From assembly GCF_002127325.2 (NCBI RefSeq), contig NC_035440.2, positions 76,006,982 through 76,070,981 on the forward strand: DNA of 64,000 nt, written 5' to 3'. The notes under the pieces were generated by a model. The model saw only the letters and a program-made list of their open reading frames with translations. It was not told the origin of the DNA and ran no database searches. Source of the DNA: Helianthus annuus. Its lineage: Eukaryota; Streptophyta; Magnoliopsida; Asterales; Asteraceae. Numbering within the stretch: the stretch's first letter is position 1; every line of letters begins with the position of its first letter. A program made the position numbers and the translations under genes. Of this stretch, positions 10,890 through 23,619 are shown one piece after another.

Positions 10890-11148
10890 CCCAATGGGTT
10901 AAAACCCACTGGTTCTTGCACCTAATTCGCCGGATTGAACCGGCTCTGAAAGTACGGGGTCGGGTCTTGAAATGCGCGGTGCAACCCCGAATGCTACAGT
11001 GGTAAGTAGGAGTGGTGCGAGTCATTGGGCTCGTTTTCTGATTGTGGCCCAAAGGAGCGGTGATACGAGGGTGAAGAGCTTAGTGAGACAGAACGCTTCG
11101 CGGGTTCCAAATACGTCCTCCAGTCTTCTTGAGGACTAGAGCTCATGG
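10890..11148 (-). pseudogene. gag: Gypsy-E gag, second visible part
   Basis: Minus-strand reading continues in frame from the 14563-14665 part once solo-D and one copy of its TSD are removed. Serine-rich sequence with SSPQEDWRTYLEPAKRS and a Phe/Pro/Asn-rich tail is readable, with two in-frame stop codons. It stops at 10890 where the Gypsy-C LTR begins. Continuity of frame across a 3.4-kb insertion supports the nesting order. Confidence 0.65.
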
Positions 11149-14100
11149 TGTCACACCCTGACTTTTGCGGAAGCGTGATTATGGGGTGACTTACTTGTTA
11201 TCATTGCATTCAACCATATCAAACAATCTATATGATAATACCAAAGATTTGTCATCCATAAAATGAGTTTAAAACATAACAACATTGTCTAAAACGTAGA
11301 CTTCAAAATTTAAGTTTTACAAACCAGATGAATTGTGTAAAAGTTTGCTAAGGACTCGTCAAACATAATAGTTGTAATCCAAGCTTGGAAGACATGTCTC
11401 GTCCAGGATTAAGACACACTGGCCAAACCCAAAAACCATGGATGACATCTTTATATTTAACATGACTTGAAATTCCAACGCCCGCCAGATCCATACTTAA
11501 TTTCCTGAAATACATGTAGTTTGGAAAACATCAACAAAAGATGAGCGAGTTCATGTGTAGGTGAGTTTGTATAAATCGTTAATGTGTGTCTGTATAGATT
11601 GTGAAACATGTCTGTATAAATGTATGCCCTTGGTATGTAGCAATAAGGAAAAACAGATCAATTAATGTGTAGCTAATACATTAATAAGTGATATGGCCTA
11701 GGAAGCACTCAAACCTGTAACGCGTACTTCATACCGGTCCTTCCGGTGGAACGACATAGTCACCACATGCAGCCACACGCTGGCCCATGTGTGGGGCTCG
11801 CAACACCCAATAGATCTATCACTCATGCCTCTCGGTCCTTATACAAGGATTAATGGTCTTACGATAATAGCCTATCCATTCACGTGATCTAACAGTAAAT
11901 TCCTTAGCTAATCATACCATGTATAAAAGTGTCTGTAATTGTCTGTAAAAAATCGGTAAATGTCTGTAAAAATCTGTAACATGTATTTCACCCCCGAAGT
12001 ATAAAACTGAAAATAGTTAAGAGAAAAGGGGGACATGAACTCACAGTATTGCGTCTTCGGTACCCGTAACCCAAATCTCCTCAGCAAACACGACTACCTA
12101 CAATGGTCTAACGTCTATTAGACGAACGGGTCGTGCCTTGTCTTAGTATTGATTAGTGCCTTTGAGTTACGTTTTAAAGTGTCTTTAATATTTTAGTAAG
12201 AATACTCCTCATGCTTGTGTATCCGTATTTCCTTCCCAAGGATGGGATATTTTACATGTGTCTGTTCATATTGGGATTATATTTTTAAGTCCCATTTTAG
12301 AGAATACATAATTAACAATATTCCTGTATAAAACAACCCCCTATATTCTGTATTTCGTTATAAAAATTATGGCGAGTTTTATGCTTGAAAAACGTAGTCT
12401 AGAATATACTAGTAAACTCTTGTCTAGAAAATATTTACTAAGTGTTAGGATTTTCGGAAAATTTTGCCATAGTCTCATTTGTAAACGGAGGTGTCCATGC
12501 TTTAATAGCATATCATTTTCTTTTACGTATATCCCGTAGTTCATTTTCAACAATCAAACCGACATATAGACATACAAAGCATTACTTACTTTATTTCAGC
12601 TTCATTACCCAAATCTGGACTGTTTTCGAGGATTTTTATAAAATAGTTAACCTTTTCCAAAAATTCCAAAATTTTTACAGAATATCATATTTGTTCCAAA
12701 ATTTATTATGTAAAAATATTAAGGTCCAGTTCGTTAACAATATTTCATAGGAATTTATTTACCCAACCGCAATCAGATTTGTTACCTTCTGATTGCAGTT
12801 TACGGAATAATTCACTAAAAATCAACCGTAAGTCCGATTGACGAACTTCCAGTTGGAGGGTCATCCTGACAATGGTGTCCATCTACTGTAAAAATTCCAT
12901 GAGTCGGTTTCACTCAGGTTTCAGGTTATGCCTTCGAAAGCAACACACTTTTTCTGCCGTAAAAATGCAGCTTGAGCTGCTGTCCAAAAATAGCCCTTTA
13001 AAAATAGTAAACGACCTCGAAAAATTACGATTCCAGTGCCATTTGTTTAGTTATTCCAAAATGCACATTTTAGGCTTCAGAAAATCAGTTTTTAGATTAA
13101 AAATGGTCCCGTTACAGCCTGTTGAAGTTGGCTGGAAATTCAACTCAGCAAGCTGTTTACATTGTAGAGGTGACTAAAAACGCATAAACGATTGTTCTAA
13201 CAACGGGTTTATCGAGAAATTAATGATCAAACAACATGCATAGTTATGCCAACATAATCCAACCAGATTTTATCATTATATAAGTTTGTGTTTAGGTTCC
13301 TTGTTCACTTTCTCTTTGTGTTCTTATTTTAAGCTTCAAACAACAATGTTTCGAACAATCGACGTAGAAGTGATTCAAGAGTTAAATCAAAGACTTTCAA
13401 CTAGCACAAGGGCTAGGGATGAACTTGTGAACAGAAAATGATGATGAAAATGGCGTGAGAATGCAAGGGGTGATGTTTCTTCAAGATCCCAAGCTCCAAG
13501 CTTCACAAGACTCCTTCTAACACTTGTTTTGGACTTGATAGTGAATCAAATGAGTGAGTGTTGGTGTGATGGTGGTGGTGGAGGATATGGGCAGCCAAGA
13601 GGGAGGGAGAGAGAGTGATAAAATGGTGGAGTGAACTTGTAGAGAAGATGAAATGATGAGATGAATCTTATAGCCCAACCTAGTGTCATCATGGATATTT
13701 CTTGGCAAGATCAACACATAAGGAGGTCCAATCACATTAAAAAGGAATATTTCATTGGGATTTAGTGATGATTATGGTGGTCCCATATGTGGGCCGAAAA
13801 TTTGAGGGGGGGGGTTAAGTGTAAGTTTTTATTATAAGTAGGTGATTATTTGGAAGGTTTAGGGTATTTTCTAAAGTAGTGGGTGTATGTCATGTTTTTA
13901 TAATGTGTGGGGATTTTTATGACCATAATTATTTAAGAATAATAAAATAATGATTCTGACAAAATTTTTGTGTCCCGGGTAATGTCCGGTTGTTCAGTTA
14001 CGTATCGTTCCGTTAAAGTGTTAAATTATACCGTATAGTGTCTTTTATGCATCTTTTTGTAACGAAATCCTTCCTGGCACTTAGGAAAGTATACAGGACC

Positions 14101-14557
14101 ACTCTGCCATATTTGTGTATTCTACTGGTACAATAAAATGCTGAATTTTATAAAAGCATAATTCTGTACTTAAAATGAGTTTTAGGCACTTCCCGGCACT
14201 ATATCTATCACCTGATGACGCAGTCTTATGGTCCTCACTTCCCTACACTCCAAACCAGTGTAGTACCCTATCCCTGGCTCATACTGGCCATATAAACATT
14301 GTCTGTCTATGTGCTGGTATTGTTAGCATTATTTCTGAATCAATCATTCAGTGTGTCAACTGTGCTGAGTGCATCAAGTATGTCACTAATATTGGTGTGT
14401 AATGAATGGAGTGACTGTCTAAAATGTGATGCATGTATATATGATATAGAATCATAAAGCAGTTTAAATTGTCAGTTGTAATCAAGCACAGTCATTAAGC
14501 ACGTAATTAAGATTAATTAATTTGTAACAGTACCTGAAATTTTTGAGGGTTGTCACA
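11149..14557 (-). mobile_element. Solo LTR D (Gypsy-B family), TSD catgg
   Basis: A complete 3.4-kb LTR (plus ends TGTCACACCCTG and GGGTTGTCACA) is flanked by a perfect 5-bp target duplication catgg (11144-11148 and 14558-14562) with no internal region, so it is a solo LTR left by LTR-LTR recombination. It shares many blocks with 2716-6197. The TATA box at the expected place has decayed (about 13670). The stretch holds no gene; frames at 12872-13177 and nearby are non-coding LTR sequence. Confidence 0.92.
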
Positions 14558-14562
14558 CATGG

Positions 14563-14665
14563 TTGCTGAAGGAGTTCGCCGGTGTGATGGCCCGGCCTCA
14601 TGGTCATGACTTGTGAAAATTGGGGCCTTTCCGCCTCTACCTCTTCCTCGGATACGGAGCGGCAT
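14563..14665 (-). pseudogene. gag: Gypsy-E gag, N-terminus
   Basis: The start codon is at 14665 on minus (MPLRIRGRGRGGK), an Arg/Gly-rich N-terminus common in plant gypsy gag. It is interrupted after 34-35 codons by solo-D. Confidence 0.65.
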
Positions 14666-14838
14666 CTTCTTGTTCCTGTCAAAACAAACAAAAGAAACAA
14701 CAAAGGAAAACAGTAAAGGACAAAATAAAAGATAAGGATTAGTCCTAAGTCCTTTTCCTAGACTCAGAAGTCAAGGAATGTGCAAACTGTGTCATTGAGA
14801 TTAAACACAAAAGGCTAGTGTTTAATTCACTCAATGTT

Positions 14839-14851
14839 GGCTCTGATACCA
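14839..14851 (-). other. Primer-binding site of Gypsy-E
   Basis: Minus TGGTATCAGAGCC, an exact initiator tRNA-Met PBS, three bases from the LTR edge at 14855. Confidence 0.85.
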
Positions 14852-15243
14852 ACCTGTCACACCCCAATATTTCCACGTATTACCGGTGGGCCCGGTGGGG
14901 AGTATCGTGACGTAGTTGATATCATCATAGTCAATAATCACAGTTCAAAGCACAACGGAAGTCTGAAGAAGAAATATTATGAACCGATTCAAAAGTAACA
15001 TAAAGTATTACACAACGAGTTGTAAAAAGATCCACAGGCGGATCAAAACAAAAAGAAATATTGTTCAACAGATGTAAGCATCAAAGGCTTGCAAGACTCT
15101 TTATTTGATACTAGGAGTAGCCAGCCCATTTCGAATAGTACCTGCACTTAGCCTTTTTGAAAAATACTTCAGTTTACACTAGTAAATACAATTAACTGAC
15201 TCTTTTTGAAAAGTGTTTATAAAATTTATTTATATGCACCAGG

Positions 15244-18200
15244 TGTGACAACCCTCACCAAACCAGGTATCCGTACGATTTAATTAATAATTAATTGTTG
15301 CTTAATTACTGTGCTTAACTGAAATTGCTGATGAACTGCTACTTGATTTCTAGTACTTGTATATTCCTGCATCATACTTTGATTTCCGTCACTACATTAT
15401 TTACACGTTGAACCTTAGTGACAAACATGATGCACAAAAGCACAGTAGCATTAGAACGGATAACCTATTGAACATGCTGATAAAGCCAGCATCAGGCAGA
15501 CACTGCCTCTAAGGGCCTGTATGAGCCAGAAATATTTTACTACGCCCATAGTGAGTGTAGGGATACAAGGGTTGTAGAACTGCGTCTCTAGGAATAAGAT
15601 ATAATGACTGGATGTGCCTAAAACGTACTCTAAGCACGAAACACAGCACTTTAATTAATATACTAGCTTCTGGCTAACTAATAAAGTGCCAAAACATGAG
15701 GAAAATATTCCTGACACTTTGGGAAATAAGATGTGTCACTAAAAATGTTATTTACGACACTTAAAAGCTTATTTAAGCACTTTAACGGATTACTATCCAA
15801 CCGAACAACCGGACTATACCCGGAACATAAAGATATTGACAGTAACAATATTGGTCTTTTTCTAAGCCAATTAGGGTCCCTGAATACCCTAACACCCGCA
15901 TTCAAAGCTCATCACACCACTAACCGAGTTAACCCCTAAATCTAACTTGGTTTAACCTAACTACAACTTGACATCTAGTTGGAATTGAACTAGAACCCCC
16001 CCCCCCCTTTGGGCCGATTTGGTCACTTGGTGACTACCAAGTGTACCATCTTCATTATTTAATCCTCTTATGTTCCATATCAAGAGGACATTGGGACCTT
16101 TGGTCCATAATCTCTAAAAAGTCTATAAATACTAACCTTTGCACATGAGATCTTACACTCCACATTCACCAACACACCTCTCTCTCTTGCCTCCAAAGCT
16201 CACGGCCGAGACCCCCCTTGGACACCCCACCATTTTCGGCTTTTGATCTCCTTATTCCAAGCACATACAAGTCTTACGGGTCACGCATAAGGAGTCTTGG
16301 AGCTAACGGAAGGCGAAGGACCTCGTTATCTTGCTTTTATCCACCACTTCTTCGCATAGATTCTTCCCTAGCCCCGAGCTAGAGGTATAACACTTAATAC
16401 ACCCTCTCGAACTAATCTAAGGTGGTTAATAAGATTTGTAACGGTTAAAACTCGGAAACTTGCATTTTGAATCTTTAAAGTGTACTAAATACATGAATCT
16501 TGTTGGTTAAAAGCTTAATAATTGTGTAAAAGTTGTAGTACTTGAAAGTTGTGATTATTTAGGCCCGATCTACGTTGTGGTAGCTCGGATCACCATTTAA
16601 CCCAGTTCGGTTAAGATCATGGATCTTGACATAAGCTTGTTTCGGACGGTACAAGGGTTAAAAGGTGAAACTCTACCACACGAGAAACATGAACTTGTGT
16701 AAAAGTATTTTTACTTGTAAAATAGTATTTAAAACTAGCGGATCTACGTATGTACAAGTGGTATTTTCGTAGAACCAAGTGTCGAGAAAATCATGTTTTC
16801 TAAAAGTCGGATGACACACTAACAAGTATGATTTTTACAAACCACAAGTGTATAAACACTTGTGAAATGAAAAGTTTCGACAAAATAACAATCTTTGTGA
16901 AAGATGACGGGAAGTTGTAAAGATAGATTTATTCTAAAAACGAGGTTTTTTACGAGATTAAGCTACTATATATAAAGATACACCAAATATAACGGGATCT
17001 ACACTATAGTTTTCGGAAAAACTACAAGTTCATGTGATCATGCGATTTACATACTTGTCGACTAGCTTGATGTATCGGAAATTGTTTGATTGAATCAAGA
17101 AGTTGTTGAAATGATTTTGTAAAAGAAAATGATACGCTTGAAAGCATGGCCACCTCCAGTTACAGGGGAAACTCTGGCGAAATTTTTCTAAAAACCTAAC
17201 ACTTAGAATTATTTACAAGTGTTAGAACTATTTTTGACATGTTTTCAAAAATATATTTCGCCACGACTTTATTTACAAATATTCGGAGGTGGGACTTTCA
17301 CAAAACTAAACGTGATAAATATTTATTCGGTAAAAAAATATTTTCACCACACTGTTTATGATTATTTTGTGAAAATACATAAATATTATTTTTAGAATAA
17401 AAATAATATTTCGAACGATAACAGATCCAACATAATACAAACGCTTACACGACAAACATATAAGTTACACCGGTAATTATTATTACCACTTAATCGTTAA
17501 AACGTAACTTACGCATTATACGGAAATATTCATGAACGCGTATTTTGTCAACGTATTATTTCTGGAAGTACTATGTGAAGTGAAAATATAATATTTTTGA
17601 GAAAAATATTTATATTTTGGAATTAGAAGTAAAAATATATTAAGTGGGACTTAATGATATAATTCAACGCACATGTATTAAATCCCCCATCCTTGGGAAG
17701 GAGATTAACTACCAAGTACATGCATAATATAAACACGAAATAGTTGTCTAACTATTTCCCAAAAACCTAAACTATAAAGCTAAGGCACGGCCATCCGTCT
17801 AATAGAATTAGTACATGTAGGTCGTCGCGCAGCTGACATTCGGAGTACTTGGTAGAGACGCACTGACTGTGAGTTCATGTCCCCCTTTTCTCTTAACTGT
17901 TTTCAGTTTTCTAAACTGCGGGGGTGAAATACATGTTACTATGATTACAAGTACTTTTTACATGGTATGGATAGCGTAAGGAGGGTTATTACCTAGATCA
18001 TGTGAATGGGTAGGCTATTATCGTAAGACCATTAATCCTTGTATAAGGACCGAGAGGCATGAGTGATAGATCTATCGGGTGTTGCGAGCCCCACGCATGA
18101 GCCAGCGTGTGGCTGCATGTGGTGACTATGTCGTTCCGCCGGAAGGACCGGTATGAAATTCGCGTTACAGGTTTGAGTGCTTCCTAGGCCATTTCACTTA

Positions 18201-18671
18201 TTAATGTATTAGCTACACATTAATTGATCTCTTTTTCCTTATTGCTACATACCAGAAATTTTCATACATACAGACTTTATACAAAGGTTTTACTTACTCA
18301 CTACACATGAATTCGCTCAACAATTTTTGTTGATTTTTCCAACTTACATGTATTTCAGGGAATTAAAGGATCTGGCACGGTATGGCACGTTTTCCCGCTG
18401 CACTAGTACGAGGTCATCCGGGTTTAGGGAATGTGACTCTTTCCTGGACAAGTCACAGTCCTTAAACTGTGTTTATGTTTATGTTTGCTGAGCAATGTTT
18501 ATGTCGTTAGGGTGTGTTTCCGTTGATACAATGTTATTGTATTTGGTTTTAAAGGTTAAATGAATGGATGATCTTGCATGTTTTTATTTCATATAGCTTT
18601 GTTATGGTTAAGCTATGGTATTAAGAAGTCACACCAAATTAACCACGCTTCCGCAAAGCCAGGGTGTGACA
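15244..18671 (+). mobile_element. Solo LTR F (Gypsy-B family), TSD ccagg
   Basis: A 3.43-kb LTR in plus sense, from TGTGACAACCC to AGGGTGTGACA, is flanked by the perfect duplication ccagg (15239-15243 and 18672-18676). There is no internal sequence, so it is a solo LTR, inserted in the Gypsy-E LTR. A sense C-run (15996-16007) and TATA box (16124-16131) mark U3. No gene lies inside. Confidence 0.93.
16124..16131 (+). promoter_or_regulatory. TATA box of solo LTR F
   Basis: TATAAATA, 117 bp downstream of a 12-base C-run; the same layout occurs in the Gypsy-B LTR on the opposite strand. Confidence 0.6.
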
Positions 18672-21600
18672 CCAGGCACCAAAATTCATTTATAATTGGG
18701 ATAATTATTTAAAAATAATCTTGTAAAAGAATTATATGTTTGTTATACGTTCAGTAGCCCGGGTTAGATATACCGGGTTAAAGATTAATAGACACACCAC
18801 ATAATATAACCCACGACGAGTTATTCTCAGATAGGCGGGTATATCTTTTTGCATACGCACCGGCAGGTGCATGCCTACACCCCGTGCTTAAGTCGTGGCC
18901 ATTTCAATGAATGAGCCGATGATATCCAGGACATGGTTATTAACCCCCCAAAGGTTTAAAACAAACAAAACAGATTAAACGGGTTATCTCAATAATTTAA
19001 CCATTACTAGATTAAAAATTCAATACCCGACCAAGCGGTATTAATAAATACCGTACCCCAAGCCCGTATAACGGAAAATAAGTTAAAAGTATTTACTTGA
19101 GCTAAAATATAAAGTTTTAATCCCAGCCGTGTAACCAAACAGCAAGTATGGTAGCTTTTACTGGTCTCCTAAATCTGGAACGAAGGTTTTAATAACCTAT
19201 TAGATTCCTAACGTGTCTTATTTAAGCTTAAACTTAGACCGGTTAGTTTTAAAGGAAGGCTTACGGTTCAAAGCGCAAGATTAAGCGAAGACCGGATTAG
19301 AATGTGATTTAGACCCGACAAGTATGAAGACTTGTATAATATGGGAAAACTAAACACATTCTGGAATTTGAAGAGAAATTGATAAGGTTTGACCCGTTTC
19401 GGTTAATTCATGCAAACTAGTTACATAAACCGTACCGAACGCGAAAATGGATAACGGGTAACCAAATAAGTCATGTACAGGTTCCACAAGTTAATATGCT
19501 CAGAATATGTTATGATATCAGTAGGATACCTTCCATTATGCCCAAAACGAATTTAAAATCAAATTAAGCCCCGAAAGGGCATTTTGGTCATTTTAAAGTT
19601 TATTAAAGAGGTTAAATAGAAATATGAGGTTCTGGTCTAAAATAATCAGTAAAAATTTTTATTTTACTAAGTTATATCAGTAAGATATCATATATATGTG
19701 AAATTTATCTTTTATGACAAAACTATGCACCGAAGGGGCATTTTGGTCATTTCACATAAGCTTTAAAGGTCAAATTCGGAAATCTGAGTTTAAAACTTTT
19801 ACTTACTGTTAAAATATAAAAAAATTATTCATAACATCAGTAGGTAACAAGTCTTAGGTGCCACATATGGTTTTAAACCATCCTATGAGCCTAAATCTCA
19901 TAAAAGTCGGTATTTGATGATATTCGGGTTAAATAAAGAAATCTGAGATTTTGATCAGCCCTTACTGTTTAAAATAATTTATTTGATGTATAAAATCAGT
20001 AGAAAAAGGTTTGATATGTAAAGGACGTGTAAAACTCATTTTATTAGCAAAAAGGGCAAAACCGCCAATTACCGAATCAATGCAAGAACCCTATGTTATG
20101 ATCAGTTTAAAATTTTTAAAAAAATTTCCAAAAATCCCTAAATATTATATAATAATAGTGGGTAGAAAGTTTGGTGTCAAAATTTGGGTTTAAATGGGTC
20201 TTATGCCAAAAATGCCGTTTAATTAATAAAAAGCTTTCTATTTACGATATCGAGCATAACTCCTAATTTAGACTACAAACTGATGTCAAACTTTTAGGAC
20301 ATACTTAAATATCAGTAATAAAGGTTTTTGTCCTCACACATTTTCAAAAATCTCATTTTAATATCAAAAGGGCATAATGGTCAACATTTAAGCAATTAAA
20401 GGAACCATATTGTATAATCTCAGAGGGTTATACTAAAATGTAATATGGTCCTAATGGAACCCTAAGGCATATCTAAACTAAGATAAATCGGGTCAGAACT
20501 GAAAGTCAAAGCAAAAGTCTACTTTTGCGACTTTCGGTTGCGAACCGAGCCTAAACTCAGAATTGTCTGGTTGAACATGCATAGACATGTTCTTATATTA
20601 TTTACCAAGTTATTTTAGTGCTAAAACATGTTCCATAACCTCTGTATTGCTAGTTATGAATTTATTTGCAAAAATAGGTTCTGTTGACTTTTTAATAATA
20701 AGTTTGACCCGACAATTGACCAAGTTAGAGTGAGAATCAGTAGGTGCCCTTTTAAGGGTTTATTACCTACATAATTACCAACTCATAGCCACTTTCAATT
20801 CGAAAAATGGTTGGACCATTAGTGATTAATCACTAAGTCAAAGCTTAATTACGATGGCTTTGACTTTTGGTCATTAGACTAATAAAACTTGAACTTAAGA
20901 GGCTAAGAACACTTACTAAGGTGCTTAGCGCGAGTATGGAGCTTTAAAAAACTTCCTTGAGTTCCAGAAGGCTCCCAAGAGTGAGTTGTGAATAAATTTT
21001 GAAGTGAATGCAAGAATAATGCAAACAAAGGGCCCTTAAATAGGATTTCTAGAGCTTCAAGATTGATCCACATGCCCCTACAACTGATCCCTGATGATCC
21101 AGGTGTCCCCTATGCATGAAAATCTGTTGGCACAGTCCCTGGTATTGAAAAATGGCATGCAAAGGCGGTGGAAATGGCTGGACACGCACCTGTCCACATT
21201 TTGGTCACTGGTGACTTCTACGCGGGCCGCGACACTCCTCTATGACCGGAAACAAACTTTCAGACTTGGCAGTTTTGGTCCCTGGTCCTTATTTAATTTA
21301 AATAACTTCTATTTATTGCATTTAGGACCCCCCATAGTTAACTTTTAAGGACCTTGGGTCTTTATTAACTCCGATAGGCTCCCGGTTAGTTGCATGATCA
21401 CCCGAAAAGCCTTGAGTTTCAACGTTGACGCATTTGACCCTTATTTCTTGGAATTAATACTTTGATTATTTATGTGCGTCGAAACTCCACGAATTTAACA
21501 TCTGATATTCATGGAAGTATTGGGAAATATTACAAAGTCTCGGAAATGTTAAAAGGTCACTCAGAGGTAACTTTAAACATGTTGACACATTTAACCCTTA

Positions 21601-21847
21601 TGCTTTGTAAACTTTTCAATTTAAGCACATACGACTTTCTAAGTTCGATAAATTATTCGTTAAAGAATACGAACGTCGTGTGAGGTCAATCAGAGGCATT
21701 AGAATGGCGTGTTGACACTTTGGACCCTTTTATTTATATATTTACATTGCTTGACAACTTTAGTCCCTCCAGATCAATCTATTACACGTTTAAAGTCCAA
21801 GACACGTGTCTTTATTATATTGGACATGATTTTTACGAGGTGTTACA

Positions 21848-22119
21848 CATGTTCTTCAACTGTTTTTTCAAGATTCGATTTCTCCGATTAAAATCTGCTA
21901 CGAGTCGTCATTTCCCCAATTTCTAGGGTTATAGATCAATTGAGATGTTATTGACAAAAAATGAGGGTTAAAAAATGACTGAATCAATGATCAATTTCAG
22001 TTGGAAATGAATTGCGGATGAATTTGACCGAACAAAGATCAAATTCGATGAAATGAATTGAATGTATTGTACGATTAATCACGGATTTGTGATGAATCAA
22101 GATCATTACGAGGATCGGT
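21848..22119 (-). other. Copia-G leader fragment
   Basis: AT-rich untranslated sequence adjoining the Copia-G PBS on minus, ended at 21847 by the Gypsy-E LTR. No frame is visible. Confidence 0.45.
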
Positions 22120-22132
22120 GCTCTGATACCAA
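22120..22132 (-). other. Primer-binding site of Copia-G
   Basis: Minus TTGGTATCAGAGC, directly against the LTR end TATCA at 22133. Confidence 0.8.
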
Positions 22133-22359
22133 TGATAAGAAATGATAGAAGCAAGAAGTTCGCACCAAATCGATAACCGTTTCAGTACAACGACCAACTA
22201 TATGTAATAACTTCTAACCATTATTCTACACACAGACCCCCTCAACTATCTTACAACTAACGTAAACCCACTATCAAGACTCAATCACTAACATACAAGA
22301 CCCCTCACTTATTTCAATGTTACAAATAAGCCCCTAAACCCAATACAACATATCAAACA
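22133..22359 (-). mobile_element. 5' LTR of Copia-G (short)
   Basis: In element sense the LTR runs from TGTTTGATATG (22359) to CTTATCA (22133), about 227 bp, followed immediately by the PBS. The right edge also coincides with the abrupt end of an open frame at 22360. The length and the TGTTTGATA start suggest a small Copia LTR; the partner LTR is not in the window. Confidence 0.6.
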
Positions 22360-22658
22360 ACCAGTGCTTCGACATTGTAATTCAACCGCTGTCCATCCCA
22401 GTTGAGACCGTGTGGTCCCTCGTCTGCCGTTTCGACAACCCGCATGTGTATAAACATTTTCTCAAGACATGTGATGCCATCGTCGAAGACAGTGACATGG
22501 GTTCCGTGAAGAAGATGGCATTGGGTGCAACAGTGGGGGTGCAGGTCGATTTTTTGAAACGATTGGGTTGAATTGGGGTGTTTAAGTTGCATGTACATAC
22601 ACACAAAAATGGGTTTTAGACCAAAATGCAAGAAATGGGGTTTCGATTAGGGGTATAG
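22360..22658 (-). pseudogene. Unrecognised ORF fragment between Copia-G and Gypsy-H
   Basis: The only DNA in the window that I cannot assign to a retrotransposon. A minus-strand open frame (start 22631, MHFGLKPIF) has a Cys/His-rich stretch (HPHCCTQCHLLHGTH) and an acidic C-terminal half, and ends exactly where the Copia-G LTR begins. A second frame over the same bases is also open, so coding status is unsure. It may be a host exon fragment split by Copia-G and bounded by Gypsy-H. I do not recognise the product. Confidence 0.25.
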
Positions 22659-22762
22659 TGTAACGACTCGCACAAAATGTCCTAAAACGCTCCGTAAGTA
22701 AAAACCCGAACCCGTAAAACCTTACCTTTTATAAAAACCAAGAAAACAAGAAAATTTAGTCT

Positions 22763-22960
22763 GCCGTGAGGCGCGACAGAGTTAAGGAAGGGCTTTGCAG
22801 GGCGCGAGAGCCTCAAGCTGATCCGAACACGTTGCGTGACACGTGTCGTCCACGTGTCAAGCCTAGGTGACGACTCGGCAACCCTAGCCGTAGCTAGGGT
22901 GTCCCTCGCGGGCCACGAGGGACTTCGTTAGATTGGTCGCGAGGCGTGAGAGAGTCACGA
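22763..22960. repeat. GCGAG/GGCGCGA-type word cluster in Gypsy-H U3
   Basis: Words such as gaggcgcgacagag, ggcgcgagag, cgcgggccacgag and gtcgcgaggcgtgag recur within 200 bp upstream of the TATAAATT at 22967. It is a CpG-rich island in AT-rich flanks. Confidence 0.55.
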
Positions 22961-22966
22961 AACAGC

Positions 22967-22974
22967 TATAAATT
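22967..22974 (+). promoter_or_regulatory. TATA box 1 of the Gypsy-H LTR
   Basis: TATAAATT, directly downstream of the CpG-rich word cluster. Confidence 0.5.
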
Positions 22975-23284
22975 GGACAAAGTTTGGGCATTTCAAACTG
23001 CTCATTTTCTTTTGTTTCTCTCTCTTGTTCTGTCATTCTAATGTTAGAACTTCTAAACCCCGAAACTCTGCCCGTTATTAGGGTAATAACTCTAATCACT
23101 GGTACGATATTTTATCCGATCGATTGAAACCGATCCAATGGATGTTTAAGTACTGCCTGTATACGACTATACTTTGTCATTCGTTGTGGGTTATGATCTC
23201 GTGATTATCGTTAAAGTTGAATTAGGTTAATAAGCTAATACGAGTTCCATTGTATCTAGAAATTAAAACTCATAACCAGGGAGC

Positions 23285-23600
23285 TGTTAAACTAGAATAT
23301 TTAGCGATTAAGTAAACTTAGTATTTAAGTAAACTTAATGGTTAAGTAAAACTTAGCCGTTAAGAAACCTTAATAGATAAGTAAAACTTAATAGCTCAGT
23401 AAGATTAAGTAAATTAATTAATTAATTAGCTAAGTAAGATTAATTAATCAGCTAAACAGTTAAGTAAGCTAAGTAAGTTAATTAATTAATTGGCTAAGTA
23501 AATTACTTAATTAAACAGTTAAGGAAGATTAATCAGTTAAATAGTTAAGTCAGTTAATTAATTAATCATTTAAGAAAATTACTTAATTAAACGGGTAAAA
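23285..23600. repeat. TTAAGTAA(A)CTTAA degenerate array
   Basis: More than ten diverged units of ttaagtaaacttaat and ttaattaattagctaagtaag occur in tandem, built from TTAA and GTAAG words. Confidence 0.75.
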
Positions 23601-23619
23601 CAAATTAAACAACAAGGTA

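Larger units (their letters stand above)
14855..21847 (-). mobile_element. 5' LTR of Gypsy-E, split by solo-F
   Basis: The left end TGTCACACCCC abuts the PBS. The right end is put at the tgttaca at 21841-21847, from which the element would start TGTAACACC. Removing solo-F and one TSD leaves about 3.56 kb. The right edge is inferred from the terminal dinucleotides, from the change of sequence type, and from the neighbouring Copia-G leader. The sequence includes two copies of the phrase ggcattttggtcattt (about 19577 and 19735). No coding potential beyond chance frames was seen across this 7-kb stretch. Confidence 0.65.

Noticed and set aside
12872..13177. 101-codon plus frame in solo LTR D
   Set aside because: Antisense to the LTR, not kept in Gypsy-B or solo-F LTRs at the matching place.
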